A stretch of 64,000 nt of DNA. Source: VXPQ01 sp965117025 (GTDB lineage Bacteria; Bacteroidota; Rhodothermia; Rhodothermales; VXPQ01). The position numbers and the translations under genes are program-made. The notes under the pieces were generated by a model. The model made no database searches, was not told the origin of the DNA, and was given only the letters and a program-made list of their open reading frames with translations. The stretch is taken from positions 124,001-188,000 of the forward strand of contig OZ220746.1 of NCBI GenBank assembly GCA_965117025.1, given 5' to 3'. How positions within the stretch are numbered: position 1 is the stretch's first letter; every line of letters begins with the position of its first letter. Positions 51,015 through 60,278 of this stretch are shown one piece after another.

Positions 51015-52287
51015 CCCGGATGTGTCCTTTTCCGATACCGATCCACTTGTAGCTCGTTAGCTCCTCGAGTCCCATCGGGCCGCGGGCATGTAGTTTTTGC
51101 GTGCTGACGGCCACTTCTGCACCCAGGCCGAACTGGCCGCCGTCCGAGAATCGCGTACTGGCATTCACGAACACCGCCGCGGAGTCGATGCGGTCGATGA
51201 ACGTGTTTGCGCGTTCCCAATCATTGGTCAGAATGCTGTCCGAGTGGGCTGTCCCGTGGTTATGTATGTGCTCAATGGCGTCGTCCAGGCCGTCCACGAT
51301 GCGGACGTTCAGTATCAGTGCCATCCATTCCTGATCGAAATCGCTGGGTTGGGCGGCCTTGCACGCAATGCTCTCTGTCTGTTCGAGGATGCTCAGCGCT
51401 TCCGGCTCTGCATGAAACGTTACGCCGTGTGCATGAAGGCGCTTCGCCAGAGGCGGCAAGAAGGCATGGGCTACCTTCCTGTGTATGAGCAGTGTGTCCA
51501 GTGCGTTACATACACTCGGGCGCTGCACCTTTGCGTTTTCCACGATGTCCTCTGCCCTCTCCAGGTCGGCCGAGTCATCCACAAAAATGTGACACACTCC
51601 CATTCCCCCCGTAATGACGGGTATGGTGCTTTTTTCAAGGCATAGCCTGTGTAACCCGGCGCCTCCACGGGGAATGATCATATCGACACAATCGTCCAGT
51701 CGCAGCAATTGTTCAACAAGGGCCCGGTCGGGATCGCCAATGTATTGCACAGCGTCAGGGGGTACACCTGTTTTTTCCAGTGCCTGCCGGATGACTGGGA
51801 CAAGGGCAAGATTGCTTCGCAGGGTTTCCTTGCCCCCGCGAAGAATCACGGCATTGCTTGTTTTAAGGCACAGAGATGCGATGTCGATGGTTACGTTCGG
51901 ACGAGCTTCATAGATCACACCCACGACACCGAGGGGTATCCGGCGTTTGACGAGTCGCATCCCGTTCGGGAGCACGCGGCTTTCGAACTCGACGCCGACA
52001 GGGTCCGGCAGGTCGATCACGGAGCGGACATCGCTCGCCAGATCGCCAAGGCGTTTTTCATTGAGCAGCAGGCGGTCGAGAATAGCCTCGGACAATCCGG
52101 CCTCCCGCCCATCTTGTATATCCAGTGTATTTTCCTGGAGAATCGTAGCGGAGGCGCCTTCCAGTTCGTCCGCGATGGCGGCCAGCGCCACGTTTTTTGC
52201 CTCTGTGCCCAACGTGGCCAGCAAACGGCTCGCAGCCTTTGCCTTTTCCCCCATTTTGTGCACGGAGATCATTTCTTCGACAAGCAT
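51010..52287 (-). CDS. proA: Gamma-glutamyl phosphate reductase
   Basis: ProA reduces glutamyl phosphate to glutamate semialdehyde in proline synthesis. The catalytic Cys is in KVQRPSVCNALDTLLIH. Other blocks are IPLGVVGVIYEARPNVTIDIASLCLKTSNAVILRGGKE and GGQFGLGAEVAVSTQKLHARGPMG. ATG 52287 gives 425 residues. It follows proB in the same direction after 65 bases. Confidence 0.96.
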   Translation of the reverse strand: MLVEEMISVHKMGEKAKAASRLLATLGTEAKNVALAAIADELEGASATILQENTLDIQDGREAGLSEAILDRLLLNEKRLGDLASDVRSVIDLPDPVGVEFESRVLPNGMRLVKRRIPLGVVGVIYEARPNVTIDIASLCLKTSNAVILRGGKETLRSNLALVPVIRQALEKTGVPPDAVQYIGDPDRALVEQLLRLDDCVDMIIPRGGAGLHRLCLEKSTIPVITGGMGVCHIFVDDSADLERAEDIVENAKVQRPSVCNALDTLLIHRKVAHAFLPPLAKRLHAHGVTFHAEPEALSILEQTESIACKAAQPSDFDQEWMALILNVRIVDGLDDAIEHIHNHGTAHSDSILTNDWERANTFIDRIDSAAVFVNASTRFSDGGQFGLGAEVAVSTQKLHARGPMGLEELTSYKWIGIGKGHIRG

Positions 52288-52352
52288 GAAAGTATTATGG
52301 AATGTTCGGGGTAGGTCCGAGCACACACTGCCCGCTGCCGGTCGCAGGGTGG

Positions 52353-53453
52353 TTACATAAGAATCAGATCATCGCGGTGGATGACGACGGGGCCGTATGC
52401 GTATCCGAGCGCCTCTTGAATGCCATCGGATTGCAGTCCCTTGATACGGTTCACATCCGTGCTGTCATACCGAACGACACCCCGGCCCAGGTTTGTTTGG
52501 TCGGGGCCCGTAATCCGCACTACATCACCACGCTCGAACGAGCCGTGCACGTGAATGATTCCTGCCGGGAGGAGGCTGCCGCCTCCATTGGCCAGCGCGG
52601 CCGCAGCCCCCTGGTCGATCACAACGGTTCCGGATGCACCTGCGCCTCCCAGAATCCATCGTTTGCGGTTTCCGACCGGGATGTCGAACGCCGGGAAACG
52701 GGTGCCGATCTGTTCTCCTGCCACGATGCGGAAAATCACGTCGGGAGCATCGCCCGCCGCAATAACCACATGGGCGCCGGCACGCCGGGCCATGTCGGCA
52801 GCGTCCAGTTTCGTTTTCATGCCGCCGATGCCCAGGCCGGATTTGCTTTCCCCCGCTGCTGCATGCAGGTTGGAGTCGATATCTTCTACTTCCGCAATGA
52901 GTTTTGCATCCGGATTTGTCCGTGGATCTGCAGTGAACAGGCCCTGCTGATCGCTGAGGAGAATCAGCAGGTCAGCCTCGGCAAGCAGGACGCACAGTGC
53001 GGACAGGTTATCATTGTCTCCTACCCGGATCTCGGCCGTAGCCACGGCATCGTTCTCGTTGATGACCGGCACGATTCGATGTTCGAGCAGTGTGCGTAAC
53101 GTATCACGGGCATTCAGAAATCGGTGACGGTCCTCTACGTCCGCTCGGGTAAGGAGCATTTGACCGACATGGATATTGAACTGCGTGAAAAGCTGCTCCC
53201 AGATTTCCATGAGCCTGCTTTGCCCGACTGCCGCCAGCATTTGCTTTTCGGCCAACGATTCGGGGGGCCTGGACATGCGGAGTCGTTCGACTCCGGCGGC
53301 AATGGCTCCAGAGGTGCATACGATGAGTTCGTATCCTTCCTGGTGGAGTGCGGAGCACTGCCGAACGATCTCAAGCATCCGAGCATGGTTGAGTCGCCGG
53401 GTTCCAGCGGTAAGCACGCTTGTTCCTATTTTGACGACGATTCGCCTTGCCAT
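52353..53453 (-). CDS. proB: Glutamate 5-kinase
   Basis: ProB phosphorylates glutamate, the feedback-controlled first step of proline synthesis. The amino-acid-kinase domain begins RRIVVKIGTSVL and includes LIVCTSGAIAAG, INENDAVATAEIRVGDNDNLSA and GIGGMKTKLDAA. A C-terminal PUA domain follows (KGLQSDGIQEALGYAYGPVVIHRDDLIL). ATG 53453 begins the fold and gives 366 residues. It leads proB-proA. Confidence 0.96.
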   Translation of the reverse strand: MARRIVVKIGTSVLTAGTRRLNHARMLEIVRQCSALHQEGYELIVCTSGAIAAGVERLRMSRPPESLAEKQMLAAVGQSRLMEIWEQLFTQFNIHVGQMLLTRADVEDRHRFLNARDTLRTLLEHRIVPVINENDAVATAEIRVGDNDNLSALCVLLAEADLLILLSDQQGLFTADPRTNPDAKLIAEVEDIDSNLHAAAGESKSGLGIGGMKTKLDAADMARRAGAHVVIAAGDAPDVIFRIVAGEQIGTRFPAFDIPVGNRKRWILGGAGASGTVVIDQGAAAALANGGGSLLPAGIIHVHGSFERGDVVRITGPDQTNLGRGVVRYDSTDVNRIKGLQSDGIQEALGYAYGPVVIHRDDLILM

Positions 53454-53875
53454 GGTGCCGGCTGTTGTCAAAAAGTGCGGGCAACAAGATCGTACATCTC
53501 ACGGTGCATCGCAATCATTGTTCGGAAAGACGGAGCGCTGCCCGCCTACGGAGTGTAAATACGCCCATCTATCGATCCGATGACGACGATGTCGGCGGCC
53601 GCCTTCGGGAAAACGCCCGGTCTTGCTTCGCAGTGGGGAAAATGTTTCCTTGCTACGTATGATCGATGTCACTGCCCTTCGCGGGTGAGCTTGGGCCGTT
53701 ATGCGCTCAAAGAGAACTTGAACTCAAGCAGATCCGAATATGCAGCCATGACCGTCTACGAACGGCTTTTCATTGTGGATCTTGCTTCGTTCGTCTGTTC
53801 GTGTTTCATTAACTCTTGTGGGCGGCGTGACGCATATTGAGGCTTTGTTGAACATTTTCTCGCTTGTACGAACAT
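53454..53875. other. Gene-free stretch before the decaying island
   Basis: No frame gives a coherent protein in these 422 bases: the short open frames have no recognisable motif and mixed composition. I see no tRNA, clear promoter or repeat copy. It marks the transition from the proBA operon to the truncated-gene island. Confidence 0.4.
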
Positions 53876-54766
53876 ATGAAGACAGTAGGTATCGTTGGAC
53901 TCGGTGATATGGGACTCGCGATGGCCAAGAACCTGGTCAAGGCGGGCTTTGACACGAGTGGTTTCGATCTTCGCGACCAACGCAAGACGATGTTGGTGGA
54001 GGCCGGCGGTAATGCGGCCGAAAGTGTGGCCGACATCGGGGCGACGACGGATGTTGTGTTTGTGATGGTCATGACCGGTTCTCAGGTGCAAGACGTGGTG
54101 CTTGGGGAGCAGGGATTGCTGGCGAGTATGGATCCAGGGAAGACCGTTATCGTGTCGGCGACCATCCAGCCAGCTGAAATCCAAGCGTTGATCGCCCCCC
54201 TGGAGTCGAAAGACATTCATCTGATCGATTCCCCTGTTAGCGGGGGGCGGTTTGGGGCCGAAGCAGGCACGCTAGCCATGATGGCAGCAGCGAAGAAAGC
54301 AGTTTTCGGAGCCCAGCAAGATGTCTTGCAGGCAGTCGGCGGGCATATCTTTCACGTGGGTGAGGAGATCGGCGGGGGGCAGATGGTCAAGGCAACGCTT
54401 CAGGGATTGATCGGCTGCACGTTCACGGCGCTCTTCGAATCGCTGGTGTTGGGGGCCAAGGCCGGCGTCGACGGGAAGACGATGTATGAAGTGTTTATGG
54501 CCAGCGGCGTGCGCAGCCCTCTGATCGACGATTGCATGAAGCGCATCATGGACCGCACCTTCAAGGATACCGGCAGCCAGATCACAACGATGTATAAGGA
54601 CCTGGGCATCACGATGGCGATGGCCAGGGAGCAAGGGGTGGCGATGTTCACCACGAGCACCGCACACGAACTATTTCAGGCGGGCATCTCGTTGTTTCCA
54701 GAGGAAGACAACTGGTCGGTTGTGAAGGTGCTTGAGCAACTTGCCGGCGTGGAAGTGCACTGGTAG
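53876..54766 (+). CDS. 3-hydroxyisobutyrate/tartronate-semialdehyde reductase-like dehydrogenase
   Basis: A 296-residue beta-hydroxyacid dehydrogenase. The Rossmann motif is VGIVGLGDMGLAMAKNL, the substrate motif DSPVSGGRFGAEAGTLAMMA, and the catalytic lysine region KATLQGLIGCTFTALFESL. In the last, the usual GxxxKxxxN core reads GGQMVKATLQGL, so the conserved Asn is Gln here. The substrate is uncertain: tartronate semialdehyde, 3-hydroxyisobutyrate or L-threonate-type. With the TIM-barrel remnant next door it suggests a sugar-acid pathway (inference). Confidence 0.87.
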   Translation: MKTVGIVGLGDMGLAMAKNLVKAGFDTSGFDLRDQRKTMLVEAGGNAAESVADIGATTDVVFVMVMTGSQVQDVVLGEQGLLASMDPGKTVIVSATIQPAEIQALIAPLESKDIHLIDSPVSGGRFGAEAGTLAMMAAAKKAVFGAQQDVLQAVGGHIFHVGEEIGGGQMVKATLQGLIGCTFTALFESLVLGAKAGVDGKTMYEVFMASGVRSPLIDDCMKRIMDRTFKDTGSQITTMYKDLGITMAMAREQGVAMFTTSTAHELFQAGISLFPEEDNWSVVKVLEQLAGVEVHW

Positions 54767-54810
54767 CGCGACCGGCTTTTGTTCAGAAGGCTGTAACAAA
54801 ATATAGGCAC

Positions 54811-54963
54811 ATGGTCAAACTCGGTGTAATCACAGATGGCATCAGCAGGGATTTCGAACGCGTGCTCCAGGTCATGACGGAAGCTGGCCTACCGTGCCCG
54901 AAATCTGAATTGCTCCGAATGAGGGCTCGATCGATGTCGTTCTCTACGGACCGGGCGGTGTAG
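54811..54963 (+). pseudogene. Truncated sugar-phosphate isomerase/epimerase (TIM barrel) start
   Basis: A 50-codon frame begins MVKLGVITDGISRDFERVLQ and VMTEAGL, the typical N-terminus of xylose-isomerase-like TIM-barrel proteins of the AP-endonuclease-2 superfamily. After about 28 residues similarity ends and a stop follows. The remaining 250 residues are missing. It is therefore a 5' fragment. Confidence 0.65.
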
Positions 54964-54964
54964 C

Positions 54965-56344
54965 TCAAAAGACATCCAGGATGCGATCCCCGACCGCCCA
55001 GACGCCCATGACAACCAGAATCAGAACGCATGTCACCAGAAAAACATCCCAGGCCCGCCCCGGCAGGATCCGCTTATCGCAGGTGCGATAGCGAAAGGCA
55101 ACAGCGACAACGGCCACGATCGGAAGCATCATGCTCTGAAAAATCCCGGCCGCCAGGATCAGAAAGACCGGTCTGCGAATGATCAGCATGGACACCAAAC
55201 CAATTAACGGGAAAAGCCAACTGAACTGGCGCACCCACCAATCTTTGGTCTCGTCGGTTTTTGCACCCACGCCCGTAACGCGCAAGGCATCCGCGCAAAC
55301 GCGAGCATGTCCGGCTGGAGAGACAAATAAGGTGCTGTATAGCACTGCTATCGCACCCATTAGAAACAGCCAAACCCCTAACGTGCCGTATACCGGCTGA
55401 TAGGTCTTTGCCAGAGTCGGGATCATTTGCTCGCCGACCGGATCGAGTCCTTGCGGGTGAAGCACTGAGGCCCCGAGCAGATAGAATGCAACCGTGCCGA
55501 TGGTGAAAGCTGCAGCAGCGGCGAACGCATCCAGACGCATAACATCCAGCCAGCCACGCGCACGCTTGGCCCAGACATCCGAATCGTCACGCTTTCCGGT
55601 CCATTTCGCGTATCCTTTTTCAACGCAGAAGTATGGATATGAGATCAGGTCGGTTGCCGCCATACCTATGATGCCAAATGTTGCCAGAACGGCCGCAACC
55701 GGAGACCTGGTAAGACCCTCAACCACCGGTGGGATACGGAAACTCAGTCCCGATCCGATGTCCGCCCAGGATATTGCCCATTCGGCCTGTAACTGAAGTG
55801 CTGCCAGACAAAACAGGGTTGCTAGCGTGAACAAACCAACCAGGATCATGGCCATGCGCTCGATCAGACGGTAGCGTCCACGCACAAGCAGGAGCATCGT
55901 TAGCGCTGTTGCCAGGGTAGCCCAAATCACATCGTCCCAGGTAAATCCTGTCGGGCGCGACTCAAGCATACTATCCATCCCGGATTGAAGCGCTGCAGCG
56001 TCCCAGCTATCCTGGGCTGCCAGCAGTTCATTGTAGTCTCCCGTGAGTGGCAGTGCTATTGCGGCACTCTGCCCGACACCATGGACAATGCCGCCCAACT
56101 GGATAATGACCGCCACCATCATTATCAGCCAGAACCACATAACCAGATTCAATCTCATGATGCGTGGTCCGCGCAAGCCGGCCAGGAGAGCCATGGTTCC
56201 CTGCCCTGTCGAAATTGCATAGCGTGCCAGCTCAATCTGAATCGGCGTCTTTACCACACAGCCGATGATAATCAGCCACAACAGCATGTAGCCAGCCAAC
56301 GCACCTACCTTGGTCGTACCGACAAGCTCGCCCGACCCTATTCC
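54965..56344 (-). pseudogene. N-terminally truncated NRAMP-like transporter
   Basis: About 460 codons encode at least ten transmembrane helices of the NRAMP-related family (GSGELVGTTKVGALAGYMLLW; FGIIGMAATDLISYPYFCVEKG; LFLMGAIAVLYSTLFVSPAGHARVCADALR). The family normally has some 20-40 residues before the GSGEL motif. Here the sequence joins the divergent DUF5060 fragment directly at about 56340, so its start codon and leader are lost. The open frame that continues upstream is only antisense. If translated from an internal ATG it would lack helix 1. Confidence 0.7.
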
Positions 56345-56860
56345 GTAGTCGTACCGGGATTCTACGCGGCCGATGGCAATGCCGGAGAAGCCAGTGCCGA
56401 CAGAGGAAACGTCTGGCGCGTGCACTTCTCTCCGAATATGCCTGGCGAATGGTCGTACAACGCATCGTTCCGCACGGGTCCCAATATCGCGTTGTCCCCT
56501 GCCCAACATGCAGGCTCCCAGACCGGGTTTAATGGCGAAAGGGGTTCGTTTGTCGTCAAGCCTACAGACAAGACCGGGCGCGACTTTCGACACCACGGAC
56601 GACTGGAGTATGTCGGTGAACACTACTTCCGATTCGCGGGTAGCGGGGATTACTACCTCAAAGGAGGAGCCGATAGCCCGGAGAACTTTCTGGCATTCCA
56701 CGAAATCGACAATACGTACGACATAAGAGGTGCTCTCCAGACAGGTACCGTAACCACCATTGAAGGCGAGGATTACGTCTCGCTGGGTCTGCCTCCCCAG
56801 GATGACCATCAGGATTGGGTGGCCCTCATTACCAGGGCTGACAGGGACGCCCAGGACTAA
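56340..56860 (+). pseudogene. Decayed DUF5060 glycoside hydrolase paralogue (both ends joined)
   Basis: The frame starts without a start codon at SVVVPGFYAADGNAGEAS and follows the DUF5060 domain of the intact neighbour (WRVHFSPNMPGEWSYNASF; YFRFAGSGDYYLKGGADSPENFLAFHEID). At NTYDIRG it jumps to the C-terminal end of the same protein (TGTVTTIEGEDYVSLGLPPQ; DDHQDWVALITRAD). About 400 internal residues, including the catalytic barrel, are deleted without loss of frame. The 5' part is lost at the junction with the NRAMP-like gene. Confidence 0.8.
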
Positions 56861-56982
56861 TATTCCTCAGATAACGAACCTTGACCGAACCTATGAACGA
56901 CATCATGCTCCGAAACCGGGTCGCCACGATGCCAGCAACCCGCAAGAGAAGATTGGGCATCAGGCCGGGATATCCGGGATAT

Positions 56983-58821
56983 ATGCCCCCGGAACGTCTT
57001 TTTACGCTTCTTTTTATTTTGCTCCTCCCGCTCGTCATGGCCTCGACATGTGAGCAGTCGAGCGACCTTTCCGGAGAGCCAACGGCGGCTGAGGTTTCCG
57101 GAGAGCTGAAGACATGGCATCGTGTGACCATCTCATTCGACGGTCCGGAGTCCAGCGAAACGGCTACTCCAAATCCATTTACAGACTATCGACTGGATGT
57201 CGTCTTTACGCGCGGGAATCAGACGGTGGTCGTCCCGGGGTTCTACGCAGCGGATGGTGATGCGGCGAACTCCAGCGCCGAGAGCGGAAGCATATGGCGG
57301 GTCCATTTTTCACCAAACGAAGAGGGCGAATGGAGCTACGAGGCATCGTTCCGCGCAGGTCAGGATGTTGCGATCGCCGCGGATCCGATGGCTGGAGAAC
57401 CGACTGCATTTGACGGAGCCTCGGGATCATTCACTGTGCTTCCTTCGGACAAGGGAGATCCGGATTTCCGGCATCACGGGCTACTTCAGTATGTGGGCGA
57501 ACACCACTACCGATTCGCCGGAAGTGGTAAATACTATCTGAAGGGCGGGGCAGACAGTCCGGAGAATTTCCTTGCATACGACGAGATAGACGGGACCTTC
57601 GACGCCGACGCCGGCTCAGGAAGCTACGAGCAGGTAGGGACCTTCATCCACCAATACCAACCGCACGTCCAGGATTGGAGTGACGGCGATCCCAGTTGGA
57701 AGGACGGCAAGGGCAAGGGAATCATCGGCGCCCTCAACTATCTGGCAGGAAAAGGGATGAACAGTGTCTATTTCCTGACCTACAACACTGAAGGCGGGGA
57801 TGGCAGGGACACATGGATGTGGACCGATGTGGACGAGAGGGAACGATTCGACGTCAGCAAATTGGCGCAGTGGGAGATTGTATTCGCTCATATGGATCGA
57901 CTTGGCATAATGCTTCACGTCGTCACGCAAGAGACGGAGAATGATGGGAACCTCGGGGGCAGTCTTGGGCTGAATCCGGTTCGTGAGCTATACCATCGTG
58001 AACTCGTCGCGCGCTTCGGCCATCACAATGCCGTGATCTGGAACCTGGGAGAGGAGAACAACACTCCCGATGCCGATCGGAAAATGATCGCGGGCTCCAT
58101 TCGTTCACTGGATCCCTATGATCATCCGATCACCGTCCACACGAAGTCCAACCGGGCGATGTGGTTCTACGACGGCATTCTTGGGGATCCAAACTTCGAA
58201 GCGACCTCCATCCAGGCCGACATGCATGACTACAACAGAGACGCTATCGTGCTGCGGAAGCGCTCGGAGCGCGCAGGGCGAAAGTGGGCCATCTTCGGAG
58301 ACGAGCAGCAGCCGGCATGGCGGGGCGCCGCTCCTGATGCCGTCGACCCGGCGCACGACTTGCCGCGCAAACAAGCGCTCTGGGGAAACCTCATGGGTGG
58401 CGGTTCCGGTGTGGAGTGGTATTTCGGCAGCCGCAACCCCTGTATGGACATCGACTGCGAAGACTGGCGAACGCGCGAGATATTGTGGGATCAAACGCGC
58501 TACGCGCTCGAGTTCTTTCAGAAGTACCTCCCCTTCTGGGAAATGGAGCCCGACAATGGTCTTGCATTCGCATACGGCAATCTCGTGCTCGGCAAGCCGG
58601 GCCAAACATACGCGGTGTATTTGCCGACCGGGGGCAGTACTACGCTTGATCTCGAAAGAGACGAGGGTACGTTTAGCGTACAGTGGTACAACCCAAGATT
58701 AGGCGGAGAGCTCCAGTACGGCAGCGTGACGACGGTGGAAAGCGGTGCGATCGTATCGCTCGGCGAGCCCCCGGCAGATCCTGACCAGGATTGGGCCGTG
58801 CTGGTGACCCGCTCGGAGTAG
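56983..58821 (+). CDS. DUF5060-containing glycoside hydrolase (DUF4038-like), exported
   Basis: A 612-residue exported enzyme. From ATG 56983 it has the signal RLFTLLFILLLPLVMASTC (lipoprotein-like). Earlier in-frame starts (TTG 56881, ATG 56893) would give an over-long n-region. The DUF5060 beta-sandwich spans about residues 35-140. A TIM-barrel domain follows with HHNAVIWNLGEEN (candidate acid/base Glu) and KWAIFGDEQQP (candidate nucleophile Glu). A C-terminal Collagen_bind_2-like sandwich (YAVYLPTGGSTTLDL; DQDWAVLVTRSE) ends the protein. Such enzymes act on plant or algal glycans; the substrate is not known. Confidence 0.83.
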   Translation: MPPERLFTLLFILLLPLVMASTCEQSSDLSGEPTAAEVSGELKTWHRVTISFDGPESSETATPNPFTDYRLDVVFTRGNQTVVVPGFYAADGDAANSSAESGSIWRVHFSPNEEGEWSYEASFRAGQDVAIAADPMAGEPTAFDGASGSFTVLPSDKGDPDFRHHGLLQYVGEHHYRFAGSGKYYLKGGADSPENFLAYDEIDGTFDADAGSGSYEQVGTFIHQYQPHVQDWSDGDPSWKDGKGKGIIGALNYLAGKGMNSVYFLTYNTEGGDGRDTWMWTDVDERERFDVSKLAQWEIVFAHMDRLGIMLHVVTQETENDGNLGGSLGLNPVRELYHRELVARFGHHNAVIWNLGEENNTPDADRKMIAGSIRSLDPYDHPITVHTKSNRAMWFYDGILGDPNFEATSIQADMHDYNRDAIVLRKRSERAGRKWAIFGDEQQPAWRGAAPDAVDPAHDLPRKQALWGNLMGGGSGVEWYFGSRNPCMDIDCEDWRTREILWDQTRYALEFFQKYLPFWEMEPDNGLAFAYGNLVLGKPGQTYAVYLPTGGSTTLDLERDEGTFSVQWYNPRLGGELQYGSVTTVESGAIVSLGEPPADPDQDWAVLVTRSE

Positions 58822-58903
58822 AGCCAGGACAAACGACAGGACCCACTGCGGCGCCTGTTCTATATGTAGTAAGACAGATATTTTTCAGCGTAAATTTATG
58901 AAA

Positions 58904-58936
58904 AAAGCCCGCTTCCGATGAAGGAGGCGGGCTTAG
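58904..58936 (-). terminator. Terminator of tRNA-Leu
   Basis: On the minus strand AAGCCCGC pairs with GCGGGCTT across a loop around TTCATC, and a run of six T follows. It begins six bases after the tRNA 3' end and is a standard intrinsic terminator. Confidence 0.75.
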
Positions 58937-58941
58937 TTTCG

Positions 58942-59025
58942 TACCGGGAGCGGGATTCGAACCCGCACGGAGCATTGCTCCAACGGATTTTAAGTCCGTT
59001 GCGTCTACCATTCCGCCATCCCGGC
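58942..59025 (-). tRNA. tRNA-Leu (anticodon UAA)
   Basis: The minus strand folds into a class II tRNA. The acceptor GCCGGGA pairs with TCCCGGT (one G-U), and the D-stem is GCG/CGC. The anticodon stem ACGGA/TCCGT has loop CTTAAAA (anticodon TAA). The variable arm is GAGC-AAT-GCTC, and the T-arm GCGGG TTCGAAT CCCGC. The discriminator is A and CCA is not encoded. The 3' end faces the decaying island. Confidence 0.95.
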
Positions 59026-59085
59026 CGAAGGCCGCGTCGTCAATATTGCGCCAAGCAGGATCATGTCGCGCCCAACCTGCTAAAA

Positions 59086-59228
59086 TTAAGGGATACTCTG
59101 ATCAAAACCACTTCGCTCAGCACTTCACGTTCGTACGTACAGGGTGTCATGATTCCATCGTTGAAATCAGCAGAAAACACTGCGGATTCGGGGCGTCGCA
59201 GACGTGAAGCGCCCTGCGGGAGGCAGAG
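59086..59228 (+). repeat. MITE-like repeat, copy interrupted by foreign sequence
   Basis: TTAAGGGATACTCTGATCAA and the following AACCACTTCGCTCAGCACTTCACG are the left half. After about 60 unrelated bases, CGTGAAGCGCCCTGCGGGAGG resembles the start of the right half. The right terminal repeat is not visible. It lies in the 296-base gap between tRNA-Leu and the antiporter. Confidence 0.6.
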
Positions 59229-59321
59229 AAGACAAGATCGGATAATTCGGTTATGTCTGATCGAAAGTATAACATGAAGATGACCATATAATTCCCTTTT
59301 TAGCAGAGAATAAAACCTGTC

Positions 59322-60278
59322 ATGCCTCTTCAATTATTTCTTTTTGCACTGGGGCTTTCCCTGGTATACTTCGGCGCTGAATGGCTCCTGAAGGGCGCTG
59401 CGGCGCTGGTCCATCGGTATAGTGTAAGTCCCCTGATTGTCGGCGCCACCGTGGTGGCGCTCGGTACGTCCATGCCCGAATTTGTGTTTAACCTGTTTGC
59501 AGCATTCTCACAGGAAGACGGTCTTGCGCTGGGGAATATCGTCGGTTCAAACATTTGCAACATTGCCCTGGTTCTTGGAGCAAGCGGGCTGGTTTTTCCC
59601 CTTCTGGCATCGCGCGATGTGCTGACCAAAGGGTACCCTGCCATGATGCTTGTGCTGATCGTTTTCTATCTGGTGGCGCTGGACGGAACAATCAGTCGGA
59701 TCGATGGCATGGTACTGGCCGCCATGCTGATCATTTTTGTATTTCTGATTGTGCGGGGAAGCGCGTATGGCGGTGAAAGACAGAAACCGGATGTCGTGCT
59801 CTCGGAAGTTGCAAACGTTCCGGTGTCGGGCCCCGGGAAATGGATATTCCTTTTCGCAGGCGCCCTGTTGCTTGCAGGCGGCGCCTGGCTCATGATGAAA
59901 TCCGCCGTGAATATCGCTACCATGCTCGGCGTTTCCTCTGTAATAATCGGCCTGACGGTCGTCGCTGTCGGCACCAGTCTGCCCGAACTGGCCACTTCCC
60001 TTGTGGGCGCCCTGAAGGGCGAGACAGAACTTTCGGTGGGCAACGTATTCGGCAGCAATATCCTGAATGTGTTATTCGTCGTGGGGCCTATTTCTTTGTT
60101 CCGTCCCCTGTATGTGGAGGCGAACATGCTTGCCGTACATTTTCCGGTCATGCTTGCGTTCGGAGCGGTGCTCCTCCCGATTCTGTGGTTCCGGCCCGGA
60201 GTCGGTCGCATCGAGGGAGCGTTTCTGCTGACAGGTTTTCTGGCCTACCTTGCCTACATGGTCATGCCGTATCTTTAA
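59322..60278 (+). CDS. Calcium/sodium antiporter (CaCA family, YrbG-like)
   Basis: A 318-residue inner-membrane cation/Ca2+ exchanger. The two inverted alpha-repeats are VGATVVALGTSMPEFVFNLFAAF and IGLTVVAVGTSLPELATSLVGAL, each with the acidic transport residue in the GTSxPE motif, and each followed by GNIVGSNICNIAL / GNVFGSNILNVLF. About ten transmembrane helices. Its stop codon lies inside a MITE copy. Confidence 0.94.
   Translation: MPLQLFLFALGLSLVYFGAEWLLKGAAALVHRYSVSPLIVGATVVALGTSMPEFVFNLFAAFSQEDGLALGNIVGSNICNIALVLGASGLVFPLLASRDVLTKGYPAMMLVLIVFYLVALDGTISRIDGMVLAAMLIIFVFLIVRGSAYGGERQKPDVVLSEVANVPVSGPGKWIFLFAGALLLAGGAWLMMKSAVNIATMLGVSSVIIGLTVVAVGTSLPELATSLVGALKGETELSVGNVFGSNILNVLFVVGPISLFRPLYVEANMLAVHFPVMLAFGAVLLPILWFRPGVGRIEGAFLLTGFLAYLAYMVMPYL

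Noticed and set aside
53580..53840. A plus-strand open frame of 86 codons before the dehydrogenase.
   Set aside because: No motif, no Shine-Dalgarno, cysteine-rich random-looking composition.
53454..53875. A copy of the tRNA-Leu 3' end that would mark an island boundary.
   Set aside because: I looked for the T-arm and acceptor sequence in this gap and saw no convincing match.
56345..56809. A long N-terminal extension of the NRAMP-like protein.
   Set aside because: It is antisense to the DUF5060 fragment, hydrophilic, and unlike any transporter N-terminus.
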